This document shows positions 18,287 through 27,918 of a stretch of 64,000 nucleotides of DNA, piece after piece. The position numbers and the translations under genes are program-made. The stretch comes from G963677445 sp963678275. Its GTDB lineage: Bacteria; Bacteroidota; Ignavibacteria; Ignavibacteriales; Melioribacteraceae. Within the stretch, counting starts at the first letter, position 1. Every line of letters begins with the position of its first letter. The stretch covers positions 4,960,001 to 5,024,000 of the forward strand of contig OY782765.1 in NCBI GenBank assembly GCA_963678275.1, given 5' to 3'. The notes beneath the pieces were generated by a model. That model searched no databases, was not told the origin of the DNA, and saw only the letters and a list, made by a program, of their open reading frames with translations.

Positions 18287-19207
18287 TTATTTTTTATTTG
18301 CTAAAACTTCAGCAAGGGGAATTTCATCAAGGATATATTTACGGGGATTCTGGGTTATGCCGTTAAGATGCACTTCATAATGAAGGTGCGGACCGGTTGA
18401 AAGAGAACCTGTGGCCCCGCTGAGCGCGATAAGATCACCACGTTTAACTTTCTGGCCTACTTTAACTTTGGAACGGTAAAGATGAGCGTAAAGAGTTTTA
18501 TATCCAAAACCATGGTCAATTTCAAGAGTATTGCCGTAACCTCCTCTTCTTCCGTAAAATGTTACAACGCCGGCTCCGGGAGCGTATACAGGTGTTCGGC
18601 GGTCGGAAAGAAGGTCCTGCCCGTGATGCATTCTTCTTCTTTTTAAGATAGGATGATATCTCATTCCAAATCTGTCGCCATAAGGAGCGTCGACAGGTTT
18701 TATCGCGGGAATATAATCATAGAGGTTTTTATTTGTTTCGAGAGTTTTTTCAATTTCTTCAAAATTGCCCTTTTCGAAATTTACCTTTGCTGAAGTTTTA
18801 TCGAGATAAAAGGTGATTTCATTCAAGAGTTTATTCGTCTCGGAAGAACTTACCGGGTTGATATATTCAAATACATTGCCGCCGATTCCGAATTCACTTT
18901 CATTTTTATTTATCGGGTCGAGATTGGCTGCCAGCCGGAGATCATTATTTTCGCTTGTAATATCGTATACGCGTTTATCCAGTTCTTTATAATGTACCAG
19001 GAGGTCCTGAAGTTTATCGACAATTTCCGCTTTTTGTCCTTCCAGTTCAGATACATCGGTTGTGTGCTTAATTAATAGAAACGCGCTTATAAAAATTGTG
19101 GATGTTAAAAGGGAGAGGGCCAGAAGGAATGACAGCAGTTTTCTGTGAAAGTTACGGACTTCAACAAATTTGAGCTTGTCTTTAGAAAAGTAATAAAATT
19201 GTTTCAT
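18287..19207 (-). CDS. M23 (LytM) family murein peptidase
   Basis: A 306-residue inner-membrane-anchored protein. The ATG at 19207 is preferred to an upstream TTG. A single membrane segment (LLSFLLALSLLTSTIFISAF) follows a basic N-terminus, then a coiled-coil-like stretch (SELEGQKAEIVDKLQDLLV). The C-terminal LytM domain has all zinc ligands: HHGQD (HxxxD), YAHLYRS and HLHYEV (HxH). The likely role is cleavage of peptidoglycan cross-links or activation of amidases during growth or division, as in other coiled-coil LytM proteins. Confidence 0.9.
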   Translation of the reverse strand: MKQFYYFSKDKLKFVEVRNFHRKLLSFLLALSLLTSTIFISAFLLIKHTTDVSELEGQKAEIVDKLQDLLVHYKELDKRVYDITSENNDLRLAANLDPINKNESEFGIGGNVFEYINPVSSSETNKLLNEITFYLDKTSAKVNFEKGNFEEIEKTLETNKNLYDYIPAIKPVDAPYGDRFGMRYHPILKRRRMHHGQDLLSDRRTPVYAPGAGVVTFYGRRGGYGNTLEIDHGFGYKTLYAHLYRSKVKVGQKVKRGDLIALSGATGSLSTGPHLHYEVHLNGITQNPRKYILDEIPLAEVLANKK

Positions 19208-19520
19208 AAGCAAAAAACAGTTAGATATAGGAATTTTTGGTTAATTTTAAAGAACTGGTTTGGTTTCATCAGACAGCATCATACTCATCTTGCATTACCG
19301 CTCGTAAAAACAGGCCTTCGCATCCAAGGTAATCCATACAGATAATGCGATTCAAATATATTTTTAAAATCTTTAAATAACAATAGCTTAAGAAAAAAAT
19401 GTGTTAAAAAATTATTTAGTTTCGTAAAAAAGATGCCTGTTGAACAAAATAATTGATATTAAACCTGATCGAAATTATATTGTTCCTGTTTTCATTTTTA
19501 ATTAGTCTGAGGTAATGAAT

Positions 19521-20855
19521 ATGTCAATTTCCTATGAATTGCTGGAAAATTTCGGTAAAAAGAGCCTTCTTTCTCCCGAATCGAATGTAATAATGAACGC
19601 GGTTATTAAAAACGGGATTAAATCGGTTACTCTGAATAACGATCCGGTAAAAAAATTAACCAATATCTTCAGCAACGATATAAAAACGGGTAAGATAACA
19701 TCGCAGGGGAAAAGTGGAAGATGCTGGCTTTTCGCCGGTTTAAATATGCTGAGAAGAAAAACCTCGGAGGAACTTAAACTAAAAGATTTTGAGTTTTCAC
19801 AAAATTTTCTGATGTTTTATGACAAAATTGAAAAGGCCAACTATTTCCTTAATAATATTTCGGAAACGGAAAATGAGGATATTTACAGCAGAATTATAAT
19901 GTGGCTGGTGAAAGACCCTCTGCAGGACGGGGGACAGTGGGATATGTTCAATAACCTTATCAAAAAATATGGAGTTGTCCCTTCCTCTGTTATGCCCGAT
20001 ACATTCCACAGCAGGGAATCGCGTGAAATGAACAGGCTGCTCACTTTGAAGCTGAGAATGTATGCCGGAGAGTTGAGGGAAATGAAAAAAGAGGATGTTT
20101 TATCAAAAAAATATGCTGAAAGAAAAGAGGAAATGTTACTCGAATTTTATCGTATGCTTATTACATTTCTGGGCAGACCGCCCGAAAAGTTTGATTTCGA
20201 GTACAGAAATGATGATAACATTTATTACCGGGAGGAAAATATCAGCCCGGGTGAGTTCCGTGATAAATTCGTGAAGATAAATACCGATGAATTTGTCAGC
20301 GTAATCAACGCGCCGACATTTGATAAGCCATTTAACCAGACATACACGGTAAAATACCTGGGTAATGTTACCGGTGGAAAAGAAGTGCTCTACCTTAATG
20401 TTGATAAATCGGAGCTTAAGCGGCTTGCCCTGGCTCAGCTCGATGACGGAGAGCCGGTCTGGTTCGGATGTGATATGGACCCCGGTGTTGACAGCAAAAG
20501 CGGGACAATGAGCAGCGATCTCTACCTGGCGGCTGAGGCTTTAGGTACATCTCTGACAATGGAGAAGGGAGCCAGACTGTTATATGGCGAAAGCGCGCTT
20601 AATCACGCGATGATGTTCACCGGAGTAAATACTGTGGACGGCTTGCCGGACAGGTGGAAAGTAGAGAACAGCTGGGGGGAAAAATCGGGTAAGGATGGTT
20701 TTTTTGTTATGGATGATAAATGGTTTGATGAGAATACATACCAGGTGGTTATTAACAGGAAATATCTTAACAGGGAACAGATTAAATCCCTTTCGGCTGA
20801 ACCTGTTGTGCTTCCCCCCTGGGATCCTATGGGATCGCTTGCTTTAATGAAGTAA
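19521..20855 (+). CDS. pepC: Aminopeptidase C / bleomycin hydrolase-like C1 peptidase
   Basis: A 444-residue cytosolic cysteine aminopeptidase of the PepC/bleomycin hydrolase group. The catalytic triad is visible: Cys in SGRCWLFAGLNMLRR (about residue 69), His in ALNHAMMFTGV and Asn in KVENSWGEKSG. The oxyanion Gln is in KITSQGKSGRC. GAGG at 19509-19512 favours the ATG at 19521 over the one at 19515. The length fits the family. No signal peptide is seen. Confidence 0.93.
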   Translation: MSISYELLENFGKKSLLSPESNVIMNAVIKNGIKSVTLNNDPVKKLTNIFSNDIKTGKITSQGKSGRCWLFAGLNMLRRKTSEELKLKDFEFSQNFLMFYDKIEKANYFLNNISETENEDIYSRIIMWLVKDPLQDGGQWDMFNNLIKKYGVVPSSVMPDTFHSRESREMNRLLTLKLRMYAGELREMKKEDVLSKKYAERKEEMLLEFYRMLITFLGRPPEKFDFEYRNDDNIYYREENISPGEFRDKFVKINTDEFVSVINAPTFDKPFNQTYTVKYLGNVTGGKEVLYLNVDKSELKRLALAQLDDGEPVWFGCDMDPGVDSKSGTMSSDLYLAAEALGTSLTMEKGARLLYGESALNHAMMFTGVNTVDGLPDRWKVENSWGEKSGKDGFFVMDDKWFDENTYQVVINRKYLNREQIKSLSAEPVVLPPWDPMGSLALMK

Positions 20856-21043
20856 TTAAGGAATTAACTTTAATTACAGGACTTTATTAAAGTAATTACT
20901 TGAATATGCCTGAAAATATTAGCCTGTTTGTGGGGATTTAATAATATTTTAAATACCTTTTTGTCTAATTTTTGTTATTTTTAGGACTCCAGTGTCAGAA
21001 AATCTTTAATAAATATAAAATAATAAAAATAACAGGGGTATTT

Positions 21044-21817
21044 ATGAAAAGATACTTATATCTTTCCCTGATGCCGGAGGCAATGATAGTTTCAATGCTG
21101 CCTCCAAAGGATTTCGGAAACTATCTTGCCATAGGCACAAAAAAACGCACCCGCGGCGAAGCGATATTTTTTGAGCTCGATATGGAGGTGATGGCCGATG
21201 ATCTTCCGATGGAATATATCGAAAGAAGATGTGTTCCTAATGACCAGGGAAAACCCAAAAGTTCAGTTTACCTTTCAATTTACAGGACACTGGAAAACAC
21301 ACCTTTAACCGCGCTGAAAAATCTCTACCTGGTGACAGATGACGGTAGAGTATTAGAGCTGGAACAGGGTCAGTATGAAGAAAAGAGTAATTCAAAACTT
21401 CATCTGTATCAGCAGCTATGCCCGGTTACACCAAGAATAGCAAGTAGTCTCGGTCCTGAAGAATTTATGAACTATGTAACCAACACCGAACAGCCGGTTT
21501 CTGTGCCGAAGCTTGTATTTGTTGAGCTTATGCTTGATGAGCTCGCGGATGATCCTTCCGGCGGCGCTACAGAAAACCTGCCCTACAGAAATATTGACCA
21601 CCTTCGCGACTGCCTTATCGGGCTGCAGGGAAAACCTGACAAACCATCAAAAACGGTAATCCGCTTTTTCCAGGGTGATTTGCAGTACAGAACCTGTAAA
21701 AACGGTGTTTTCATAGGTGAAAAGGGGAAAATGTGTTATTATCCTATTCCCGATCTGGAAACACTGCAGGAAAAACATTACGCGTGGTGGCGGTCATCTC
21801 TGACTGTCGGTTTTTAG
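21044..21817 (+). CDS. Conserved-looking hypothetical protein
   Basis: A 257-residue soluble, acidic protein that I do not recognise. The ATG at 21044 is chosen because AGGGG lies just upstream. There is no signal peptide and no membrane segment. Notable features are a C-terminal KNGVFIGEKGKMCYYPIPDL stretch ending in KHYAWWRSSLTVGF, and an internal echo: RRCVPNDQGKPKSSVYLSIY and LIGLQGKPDKPSKTVIRFF may be two diverged repeats, each preceded by a DDLP/DELADDP segment. It lies 35 bases upstream of hppA, so the two are possibly co-transcribed. Confidence 0.6.
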   Translation: MKRYLYLSLMPEAMIVSMLPPKDFGNYLAIGTKKRTRGEAIFFELDMEVMADDLPMEYIERRCVPNDQGKPKSSVYLSIYRTLENTPLTALKNLYLVTDDGRVLELEQGQYEEKSNSKLHLYQQLCPVTPRIASSLGPEEFMNYVTNTEQPVSVPKLVFVELMLDELADDPSGGATENLPYRNIDHLRDCLIGLQGKPDKPSKTVIRFFQGDLQYRTCKNGVFIGEKGKMCYYPIPDLETLQEKHYAWWRSSLTVGF

Positions 21818-21852
21818 TTATTTAGTTTTTTAATATTTCATCAGAGGAAAAA

Positions 21853-24048
21853 ATGTTGGATTATATTTTCTGGGCCGTCCCCGCGGGGGCCCTGATAGCA
21901 TTGATATTCGCGAGAGTATTTTTTATTCAAATGAAAAAGGAGGATGAAGGCACCGATTTAATGAAAAATATTGCCGGCTACGTAAGAGAGGGAGCTATGG
22001 CATATCTTAAACAGCAGTATAAAATAGTAGGTATCTTTTTCCTGATAATGACACTTATCTTTTCTGTGCTTGCTTATGTTCTGCACGTTCAGAATCCCTG
22101 GGTTCCCTTCGCCTTTATCACAGGAGGTTTCTTTTCAGGACTCGCGGGGTTTTTTGGAATGAAAACCGCGACCTACGCGTCCGGCAGAACAGCGAACGCG
22201 GCGCGTCAGTCGCTTAACAAGGGATTAAGAATAGCCTTCCGAAGCGGCGCCGTTATGGGACTGGTTGTGGTAGGACTCGGGCTGCTCGATATTTCAATCT
22301 GGTTTCTGGTGTTGAAGGCGGTTTATCCTCATTCAGCTACCGATGGTCATAACATGGCCATTATCACCACAACAATGCTTACATTCGGAATGGGAGCCTC
22401 GGCGCAGGCGTTATTCGCGAGAGTAGGCGGCGGTATTTTTACCAAAGCTGCCGATGTCGGGGGCGACCTTGTAGGAAAGGTTGAAGCAGGTATTCCGGAG
22501 GATGATCCCCGAAATCCCGCGACTATAGCTGATAACGTTGGTGATAACGTTGGTGATGTGGCAGGAATGGGCGCCGACCTTTACGAATCATATTGCGGAT
22601 CGATACTCGCGACAGCGGCTCTCGGAGCTTCGGCTTTTATACAAAATCCTGATATGCAGCTCAGGGCGGTGCTCGCTCCCATGCTTATTGCAGCTATCGG
22701 TATTGTGCTTTCTATCGCCGGTGTGTTCCTGGTTAGAACAAAAGAAGGAGCTACTCAAAAAGAATTGCTCGATTCTCTTTCAAGAGGTGTTAATATAAGT
22801 TCGGTTTTAATTCTTGTCGCTTCTTTACCGGCGATCTATTTTCTCGGCATGAAAAACCCGGTTGGTATCTGGGGCGCGATCGTTACGGGACTTGTAACCG
22901 GGCTGGTTATAGGCAAAGCGACAGAATATTATACATCACATTCTTATGAGCCTACAAAAAATATAGCGCGCAGTTCTAAAACAGGACCCGCGACTGTAAT
23001 TATCTCAGGACTCGGTGTGGGTATGGTTTCTACAGCTATTCCTGTAATTGCCGTTATTATAGGTATTATTTTCTCATTCCTTTTCGCTACCGGTTTTGAT
23101 GTGACCGACATAGGGCTTGGTCTTTATGGTATAGGAATAGCGGCGGTCGGGATGCTTTCCACACTTGGTATAACACTGGCTACAGACGCTTATGGCCCCA
23201 TAGCTGATAACGCCGGGGGTAACGCCGAAATGAGCGGACTCGGAGGCGAAGTAAGAAGCAGGACAGACGCCCTCGACGCTCTCGGAAATACTACTGCCGC
23301 TACCGGAAAAGGATTTGCCATCGGTTCCGCCGCGCTGACAGCATTGGCTCTGCTCGCCTCATATATCGAGGAGGTTAAAATCGGCCTTCTCAGGATCGGC
23401 ACCGAAGTAATTGAACTCGGCAATGGTGTTACCATCCCGACAGTAACGGCTAATCTAAAAGATTTTATGACCTATTTTGAAGTCAACCTTATGAATCCCA
23501 ATGTGCTTATTGGAATTTTTATAGGTTCCATGATGGCGTTTATTTTCTGCGGCCTTACAATGAACGCCGTGGGAAGGGCCGCCCAGAAAATGGTTGATGA
23601 AGTCAGAAGACAGTTCCGGACTATCAAAGGTATTCTGGAAGGTGAAACAACTCCCGATTATGCCCGTTGTGTGGAAATCTCTACCAAAGGAGCCCAGAAG
23701 GAGATGATTGTGCCTTCAATACTCGCTATTGTAACACCTATTATTGTGGGTATTATTTTCGGAGTATCGGGAGTTATGGGACTGCTGGCCGGCGCGCTCG
23801 GTTCAGGTTTTGTGCTTGCGATATTTATGGCAAACTCGGGCGGCGCCTGGGATAATGCCAAAAAATATGTGGAAGAAGGAAATCTTGGCGGCAAAGGCTC
23901 CGAAGCCCATAAAGCTGTGGTTATCGGCGATACGGTCGGCGATCCATTCAAAGATACCTCGGGACCAAGTCTTAATATCCTTATCAAACTTATGAGTATG
24001 GTCGCGATTGTAATGTCAGGGCTTACAGTCGCCTTCAGTATATTATAA
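21853..24048 (+). CDS. hppA: Membrane ion-translocating pyrophosphatase, K+-dependent type
   Basis: A 731-residue polytopic enzyme that couples PPi hydrolysis to H+ or Na+ export. The substrate-site signature is complete: DVGGDLVGKVEAGIPEDDPR followed by NPATIADNVGDNVGD and MGADLYESY. The second conserved block has DAYGPIADNAGGNAEMS and GNTTAATGKGFAIGSAA. The Ala in TTAATGKG (in place of the Lys of K+-independent enzymes) marks the K+-dependent class. The C-terminal loop has GDTVGDPFKDTSGPSLN. Whether it pumps Na+ or H+ needs the helix-6 Glu position, which I did not resolve. Confidence 0.95.
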   Translation: MLDYIFWAVPAGALIALIFARVFFIQMKKEDEGTDLMKNIAGYVREGAMAYLKQQYKIVGIFFLIMTLIFSVLAYVLHVQNPWVPFAFITGGFFSGLAGFFGMKTATYASGRTANAARQSLNKGLRIAFRSGAVMGLVVVGLGLLDISIWFLVLKAVYPHSATDGHNMAIITTTMLTFGMGASAQALFARVGGGIFTKAADVGGDLVGKVEAGIPEDDPRNPATIADNVGDNVGDVAGMGADLYESYCGSILATAALGASAFIQNPDMQLRAVLAPMLIAAIGIVLSIAGVFLVRTKEGATQKELLDSLSRGVNISSVLILVASLPAIYFLGMKNPVGIWGAIVTGLVTGLVIGKATEYYTSHSYEPTKNIARSSKTGPATVIISGLGVGMVSTAIPVIAVIIGIIFSFLFATGFDVTDIGLGLYGIGIAAVGMLSTLGITLATDAYGPIADNAGGNAEMSGLGGEVRSRTDALDALGNTTAATGKGFAIGSAALTALALLASYIEEVKIGLLRIGTEVIELGNGVTIPTVTANLKDFMTYFEVNLMNPNVLIGIFIGSMMAFIFCGLTMNAVGRAAQKMVDEVRRQFRTIKGILEGETTPDYARCVEISTKGAQKEMIVPSILAIVTPIIVGIIFGVSGVMGLLAGALGSGFVLAIFMANSGGAWDNAKKYVEEGNLGGKGSEAHKAVVIGDTVGDPFKDTSGPSLNILIKLMSMVAIVMSGLTVAFSIL

Positions 24049-24315
24049 TTTTCCCTCCCGTAGGACAGCCTTTCCAGGCTGTCCCTGCCGGGTTTGTCTG
24101 CCCGCCTTTGAAAAGCCTGCTAATTTTAAAATGATTGTTTAAAAATTTTCTCCTTAAATCCGGTTCTATTGAGCTAAACCAACATTATATGGTCAAATTT
24201 AATTGAAAAAATTTACTTGATTAGTGGATCGAAATGCTATAGATTATTGACTTGTTAAGTTATTTTTAATTAACTCTACGGGGAGGGACAGCCTGGAAAG
24301 GCTGTCCTACGGTTT

Positions 24316-24900
24316 ATGAATGAAATTTTTTCAAGAAGGCATTTACCTCATCTTTATTTTAATGAGGGTATTTATTTTGTTACCTACAGACTTGCCGATT
24401 CCCTTCCTTCTAAAAAATATGAATTGACGAACAATGTTAGCAGACAGTGGGATTTTCAAAAATTTAAAGAACATTTTAATGATTATGATCTTTTATTGGA
24501 TAAAGCTTCGTTTGGCAGCAATTATCTGAGGATAAAAAATATTGCCGATATTTGCGCTTCATCCATTCTGCACTATAACAATTCCGAATTAAAAGTTATT
24601 TGTTATTGCGTAATGTCTAATCATATCCATTTATTATTTAAGCTCATGCCAGAAAACAGGGGGATAAGCAAACTGATGCAATCGATTAAAGGTTATTCAT
24701 CCAGAGAGTGCAATAAAGAACTTAAGAGAAAAGGAACATTTTGGCAAAATGAAAGTTATGACCGCTGGTTAAGAGATGAAAATGAGTACAGATATACCAT
24801 AAATTATATCCTTAATAATCCTGTTAAAGCCGGAATAATTACAGATTGGAAGGATTGGAAATACACATGGTACAACAAAGAATTTCTGGACATCCCGTAG
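24316..24900 (+). CDS. REP-associated tyrosine transposase (RAYT), copy 1
   Basis: A 194-residue Y1 HUH transposase of the IS200-like/REP-associated class. The HUH metal motif is CVMSNHIHLLF (about residues 100-110). The catalytic Tyr region is YRYTINYILNNPVKAG, preceded by FWQNESYDRWLRDENE, typical of RAYTs. Such enzymes nick and rejoin REP palindromes. The ATG lies 9 bases after an inverted REP copy, and the TAG stop (24898-24900) lies inside the next REP, so gene and palindromes form one compact unit. It differs from copy 2 by a few residues (TNNVSRQ against MNNDSRQ). Confidence 0.93.
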   Translation: MNEIFSRRHLPHLYFNEGIYFVTYRLADSLPSKKYELTNNVSRQWDFQKFKEHFNDYDLLLDKASFGSNYLRIKNIADICASSILHYNNSELKVICYCVMSNHIHLLFKLMPENRGISKLMQSIKGYSSRECNKELKRKGTFWQNESYDRWLRDENEYRYTINYILNNPVKAGIITDWKDWKYTWYNKEFLDIP

Positions 24901-25153
24901 GACAGCCTTTCCAGGCTGTCCCTGCCGGGTTTGTCTGCCCGCCTTTGAAAAGCCTGCTAAATTTTAAAATGATTGTTTAAAAATTCTCTCCTCAAATCCG
25001 GTTCTATTGAGCTAAACCAACATTATATGGTCAAATTTAATTGAAAAATATTGCTTGATTAGTAGGTGGAATTAATATAGATTATTGACTTGTTAAGTTA
25101 TTTTTAATTAACTCTACGGGGAGGGACAGCCTGGAAAGGCTGTCCTACGGTTT

Positions 25154-25738
25154 ATGAATGAAATTTTTTCAAGAAGGCATTTACCTCATCTTTATTTTAA
25201 TGAGGGTATTTATTTTGTTACCTACAGACTTGCCGATTCCCTTCCTTCTAAAAAATATGAATTGATGAACAATGATAGCAGACAGTGGGATTTTCAAAAA
25301 TTTAAAGAACATTTTAATGATTATGATCTTTTATTGGATAAAGCTTCGTTTGGCAGCAATTATCTGAGGATAAAAAATATTGCTGATATTTGCGCTTCAT
25401 CCATTCTGCACTATAACAATTCCGAATTAAAAGTAATTTGTTATTGCGTAATGTCTAATCATATTCATTTATTATTTAAGCTCATGCCAGAAAACAGGGG
25501 AATAAGTAAACTGATGCAATCGATTAAAGGCTATTCATCCAGAGAGTGCAATAAAGAACTTAAGAGAAAAGGTACCTTTTGGCAAAATGAAAGTTATGAC
25601 CGCTGGTTAAGAGATGAAAATGAGTACAGATATACCATAAATTATATCCTTAATAATCCTGTTAAAGCCGGAATAATTACAGATTGGAAGGATTGGAAAT
25701 ACACATGGTACAACAAAGAATTTCTGGACATCCCGTAG
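25154..25738 (+). CDS. REP-associated tyrosine transposase (RAYT), copy 2
   Basis: A near-identical second copy (194 residues, same length and motifs: SNHIHLLF and YRYTINYILNNPVKAG). It sits exactly 838 bases downstream of copy 1. The few nucleotide differences are mostly synonymous, which indicates a recent duplication with both reading frames kept. Its stop codon again lies in the following REP palindrome. Confidence 0.93.
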   Translation: MNEIFSRRHLPHLYFNEGIYFVTYRLADSLPSKKYELMNNDSRQWDFQKFKEHFNDYDLLLDKASFGSNYLRIKNIADICASSILHYNNSELKVICYCVMSNHIHLLFKLMPENRGISKLMQSIKGYSSRECNKELKRKGTFWQNESYDRWLRDENEYRYTINYILNNPVKAGIITDWKDWKYTWYNKEFLDIP

Positions 25739-26265
25739 GACAGCCTTTCCAGCCTGTCCCTCTGGGGGCTGTCCCTGCCGGGTTTGTCTGCCCGCCTTTG
25801 AAAAGCCTGCTAATTTTAAATGATTGTTTAAAAATTCTTTCCTTAAATCCGGTTCTATAAAGTTGTACAAATTTTTAACTGTCACATTTAATTAAAAATT
25901 ATTCTTGATACCGGTTAAGAAATATCATAATTTGTAGAGGTGTTATACTGAATTTGAAAAGTACTACGGGGAGGGACAGCCTGGAAAGGCTGTCCTACGG
26001 TTTATGGCCGGATTAGGCTGATATGTTAAGGAGAAAAAACATCTATCTCAGGGAGGGTGTTATCAGGTAGCAGATGCCGCGTAATTACAAAAATCAAAAA
26101 TCCTTCAAAAAATTATTTGATAAAATGACAGGTTCTGAAAACCGGGATTGAATAAACAACCCGGACAGAGATTTTATTGAAGGGGTGTAAAAATTATTCC
26201 GGCTATCTTTTGGAGATTAAAATTGATATTATATTTTATAACTGGTTTTTGTAAATTTGAGTAAA

Positions 26266-26880
26266 ATGAGAATGAGAAATATGGAACTGCCGGAACTGAT
26301 AATTACAAATGAATTCACCGATTATCCTGAAGAATTTTACAGGACCGATCCTCATGAACCTTTCCGGGTATGTACATTTTGCGGCAAAAATTTTGATTCG
26401 AAACAGCGTTTTCTTGTAGAGAAGGCATTCAGGCAGTATCCGGGGCATAAAGCGAAGGATGTGGTATTTGAATATGCTATCTGCCTTGAATGTTACCAGG
26501 AATACCAGACAAAACTTTCGGATGAATCGAGCCGCCGGCTGGAGGAATATTTTTCGTCGAAGACCGATTTTGTGGGCAGACGAAAGAGGCTTCTGGAGAA
26601 AAAACCGTGGAATGTTAAGGACTGGCTGAGTGAATGTTTTGTCTCGGGTGAGAAAAAAGAGGATATGAAAGAGTACCAGATAATTGGGGAATTTTACGGC
26701 GATAAACTTATCTTCGGTTACTGGCCGGCGCTTATATCGGGTGATACTGTAGGTGAAATGGCCGCCCTTCTTTCCAACCAGACGCTTGATGATTTCCGGG
26801 ATTATTTTGATACGATTTACGATCCTCCCGACGGGCTGAAAAAATTGCTTCAGGATGATAAGGTGCCCCTGTTTCTTTAA
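26266..26880 (+). CDS. Hypothetical protein with a Cys4 zinc-ribbon-like motif
   Basis: A 204-residue soluble protein. The ATG at 26266 is preferred to a TTG 9 bases earlier. Two Cys pairs, CTFCGKNF and CLECYQEY, about 45 residues apart probably form one zinc site. The C-terminal half (FYGDKLIFGYWPALISGD to DKVPLFL) is not recognised. It is first in a plus-strand run with a CPBP protease, an Ntn hydrolase and others, but a hairpin at 26915-26935 separates it from them. Confidence 0.6.
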   Translation: MRMRNMELPELIITNEFTDYPEEFYRTDPHEPFRVCTFCGKNFDSKQRFLVEKAFRQYPGHKAKDVVFEYAICLECYQEYQTKLSDESSRRLEEYFSSKTDFVGRRKRLLEKKPWNVKDWLSECFVSGEKKEDMKEYQIIGEFYGDKLIFGYWPALISGDTVGEMAALLSNQTLDDFRDYFDTIYDPPDGLKKLLQDDKVPLFL

Positions 26881-26914
26881 GGACCTGTGGCCAAATTTTC
26901 TGAGGCTCGGGAAT

Positions 26915-26935
26915 GGGCAACCACAAGGGTTGCCC
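26915..26935. repeat. Hairpin repeat GGGCAACC/GGTTGCCC
   Basis: An 8-bp perfect inverted repeat with a 5-base loop, followed by CCTACATTTATTT, lies 35 bases after the stop of the upstream gene. It could be a weak terminator or a dispersed palindrome, and it is the reason for rejecting the longer frame running through it from 26887. Confidence 0.5.
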
Positions 26936-27015
26936 CTACATTTATTTTGGCGAAACAGCAATGTTTTGTTGAGGCTTACCCGGCTTGGGTATTATATAAT
27001 ATTCAGGGAGATGTT

Positions 27016-27918
27016 ATGGAACAAAATTTTACGGGGAAAAAACCTCTTTATATGAGGATTCTTTTATTTCCGGTCACACGGATCATTATTTATACAATTT
27101 TGATTACTCTCGCTGTGGGCGTTACAAAAACTATCTGGAATTCACTGGTCAGCAGTATATCGCTGAATGATATTGCCTGGTTAAATATTCCGAAAGCCCT
27201 GCTCATTCTGGCAATACTTTATTATACCTATTATTTTCTTATCAGGTTGGTTGAAAAAAGAAAACCGGATGAAGTTTCATCATCCATGGCGCCGAAAGAA
27301 TTTTTACTCGGATTGCTGCTTGGATCGCTGATGTCATCCGGAGTGATTTTTATTATGGCAATGGCGGGATTTTATAAAATAACCGGCTTCAATAGCTGGA
27401 TGGTTTTAATAGCTCCCTTTTCACTTAACCTGGTGGTAGGATTTTATGAGGAGCTGATATTCCGTGTTGTTCTGTTCAAAATTACCGAGGAAAAGCTTGG
27501 AACCTGGATAGCTGTAATTTTTTCCTCCCTCCTTTTTGGATTCGGCCATATTTCCAATCCCAACGCCACAGTATGGAGTTCGGTGGCTATCACTCTGGAG
27601 GCGGGATTTATGCTTGCCATGATATATATTTATACCCGCAGGATCTGGGCGGTATTCGGTTTCCATTTTATCTGGAATTTTTCGCAGGTTTCTGTTTTTT
27701 CTGTACCCGTGTCAGGAACGGAAGCCGACGGTTTGCTGGAAACAAATATAAATGGCCCGGAATTATTTACCGGCGGAGAGTTCGGCCCCGAAGCTTCCGT
27801 TATAGCTGTGTTCTTTGGAGTAGCTACAGGAATTGTTTTCATGATTCTCGCGATCAGAAAGGGGAATATCATTTCTCCTTACTGGTTTAAAAACAAAAAT
27901 AGTGAGATTGTCAGTTGA
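27016..27918 (+). CDS. CPBP-family intramembrane metalloprotease
   Basis: A 300-residue membrane protein of the Rce1/CPBP glutamic-type protease family (Abi). The ATG at 27016 has GGGAG upstream; the open frame extends to 26887 but that part is hairpin repeat. The family motifs are EELIFR (about residues 145-150), FGFGHISNP and GFHFIWNFSQ, carrying the catalytic Glu/His set. About seven hydrophobic segments are present. It could process a lipoprotein or peptide. The stop overlaps the next gene's TTG start (TTGA). Confidence 0.87.
   Translation: MEQNFTGKKPLYMRILLFPVTRIIIYTILITLAVGVTKTIWNSLVSSISLNDIAWLNIPKALLILAILYYTYYFLIRLVEKRKPDEVSSSMAPKEFLLGLLLGSLMSSGVIFIMAMAGFYKITGFNSWMVLIAPFSLNLVVGFYEELIFRVVLFKITEEKLGTWIAVIFSSLLFGFGHISNPNATVWSSVAITLEAGFMLAMIYIYTRRIWAVFGFHFIWNFSQVSVFSVPVSGTEADGLLETNINGPELFTGGEFGPEASVIAVFFGVATGIVFMILAIRKGNIISPYWFKNKNSEIVS

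Larger units (their letters stand above)
24057..26000. mobile_element. Tandem array of REP-flanked RAYT units (two full, one gutted)
   Basis: An 838-bp unit is repeated in tandem, with the same points recurring at 24063, 24900 and 25738. Each unit consists of a REP palindrome (GGACAGCCT/AGGCTGTCC), about 200 bp of AT-rich spacer, an inverted REP copy (24286-24307, 25124-25145, 25974-25995), then the transposase gene starting 8 bases later. The first two units are nearly identical. The third keeps both REP copies and the ATG but has no transposase after it, and its spacer is diverged. REP-RAYT systems move palindromes in cis by single-strand HUH chemistry. Confidence 0.85.

Noticed and set aside
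26887..27015. Extended N-terminus of the CPBP protease
   Set aside because: The extension runs through the GGGCAACC/GGTTGCCC hairpin and lacks a ribosome site, whereas GGGAG precedes the ATG at 27016.
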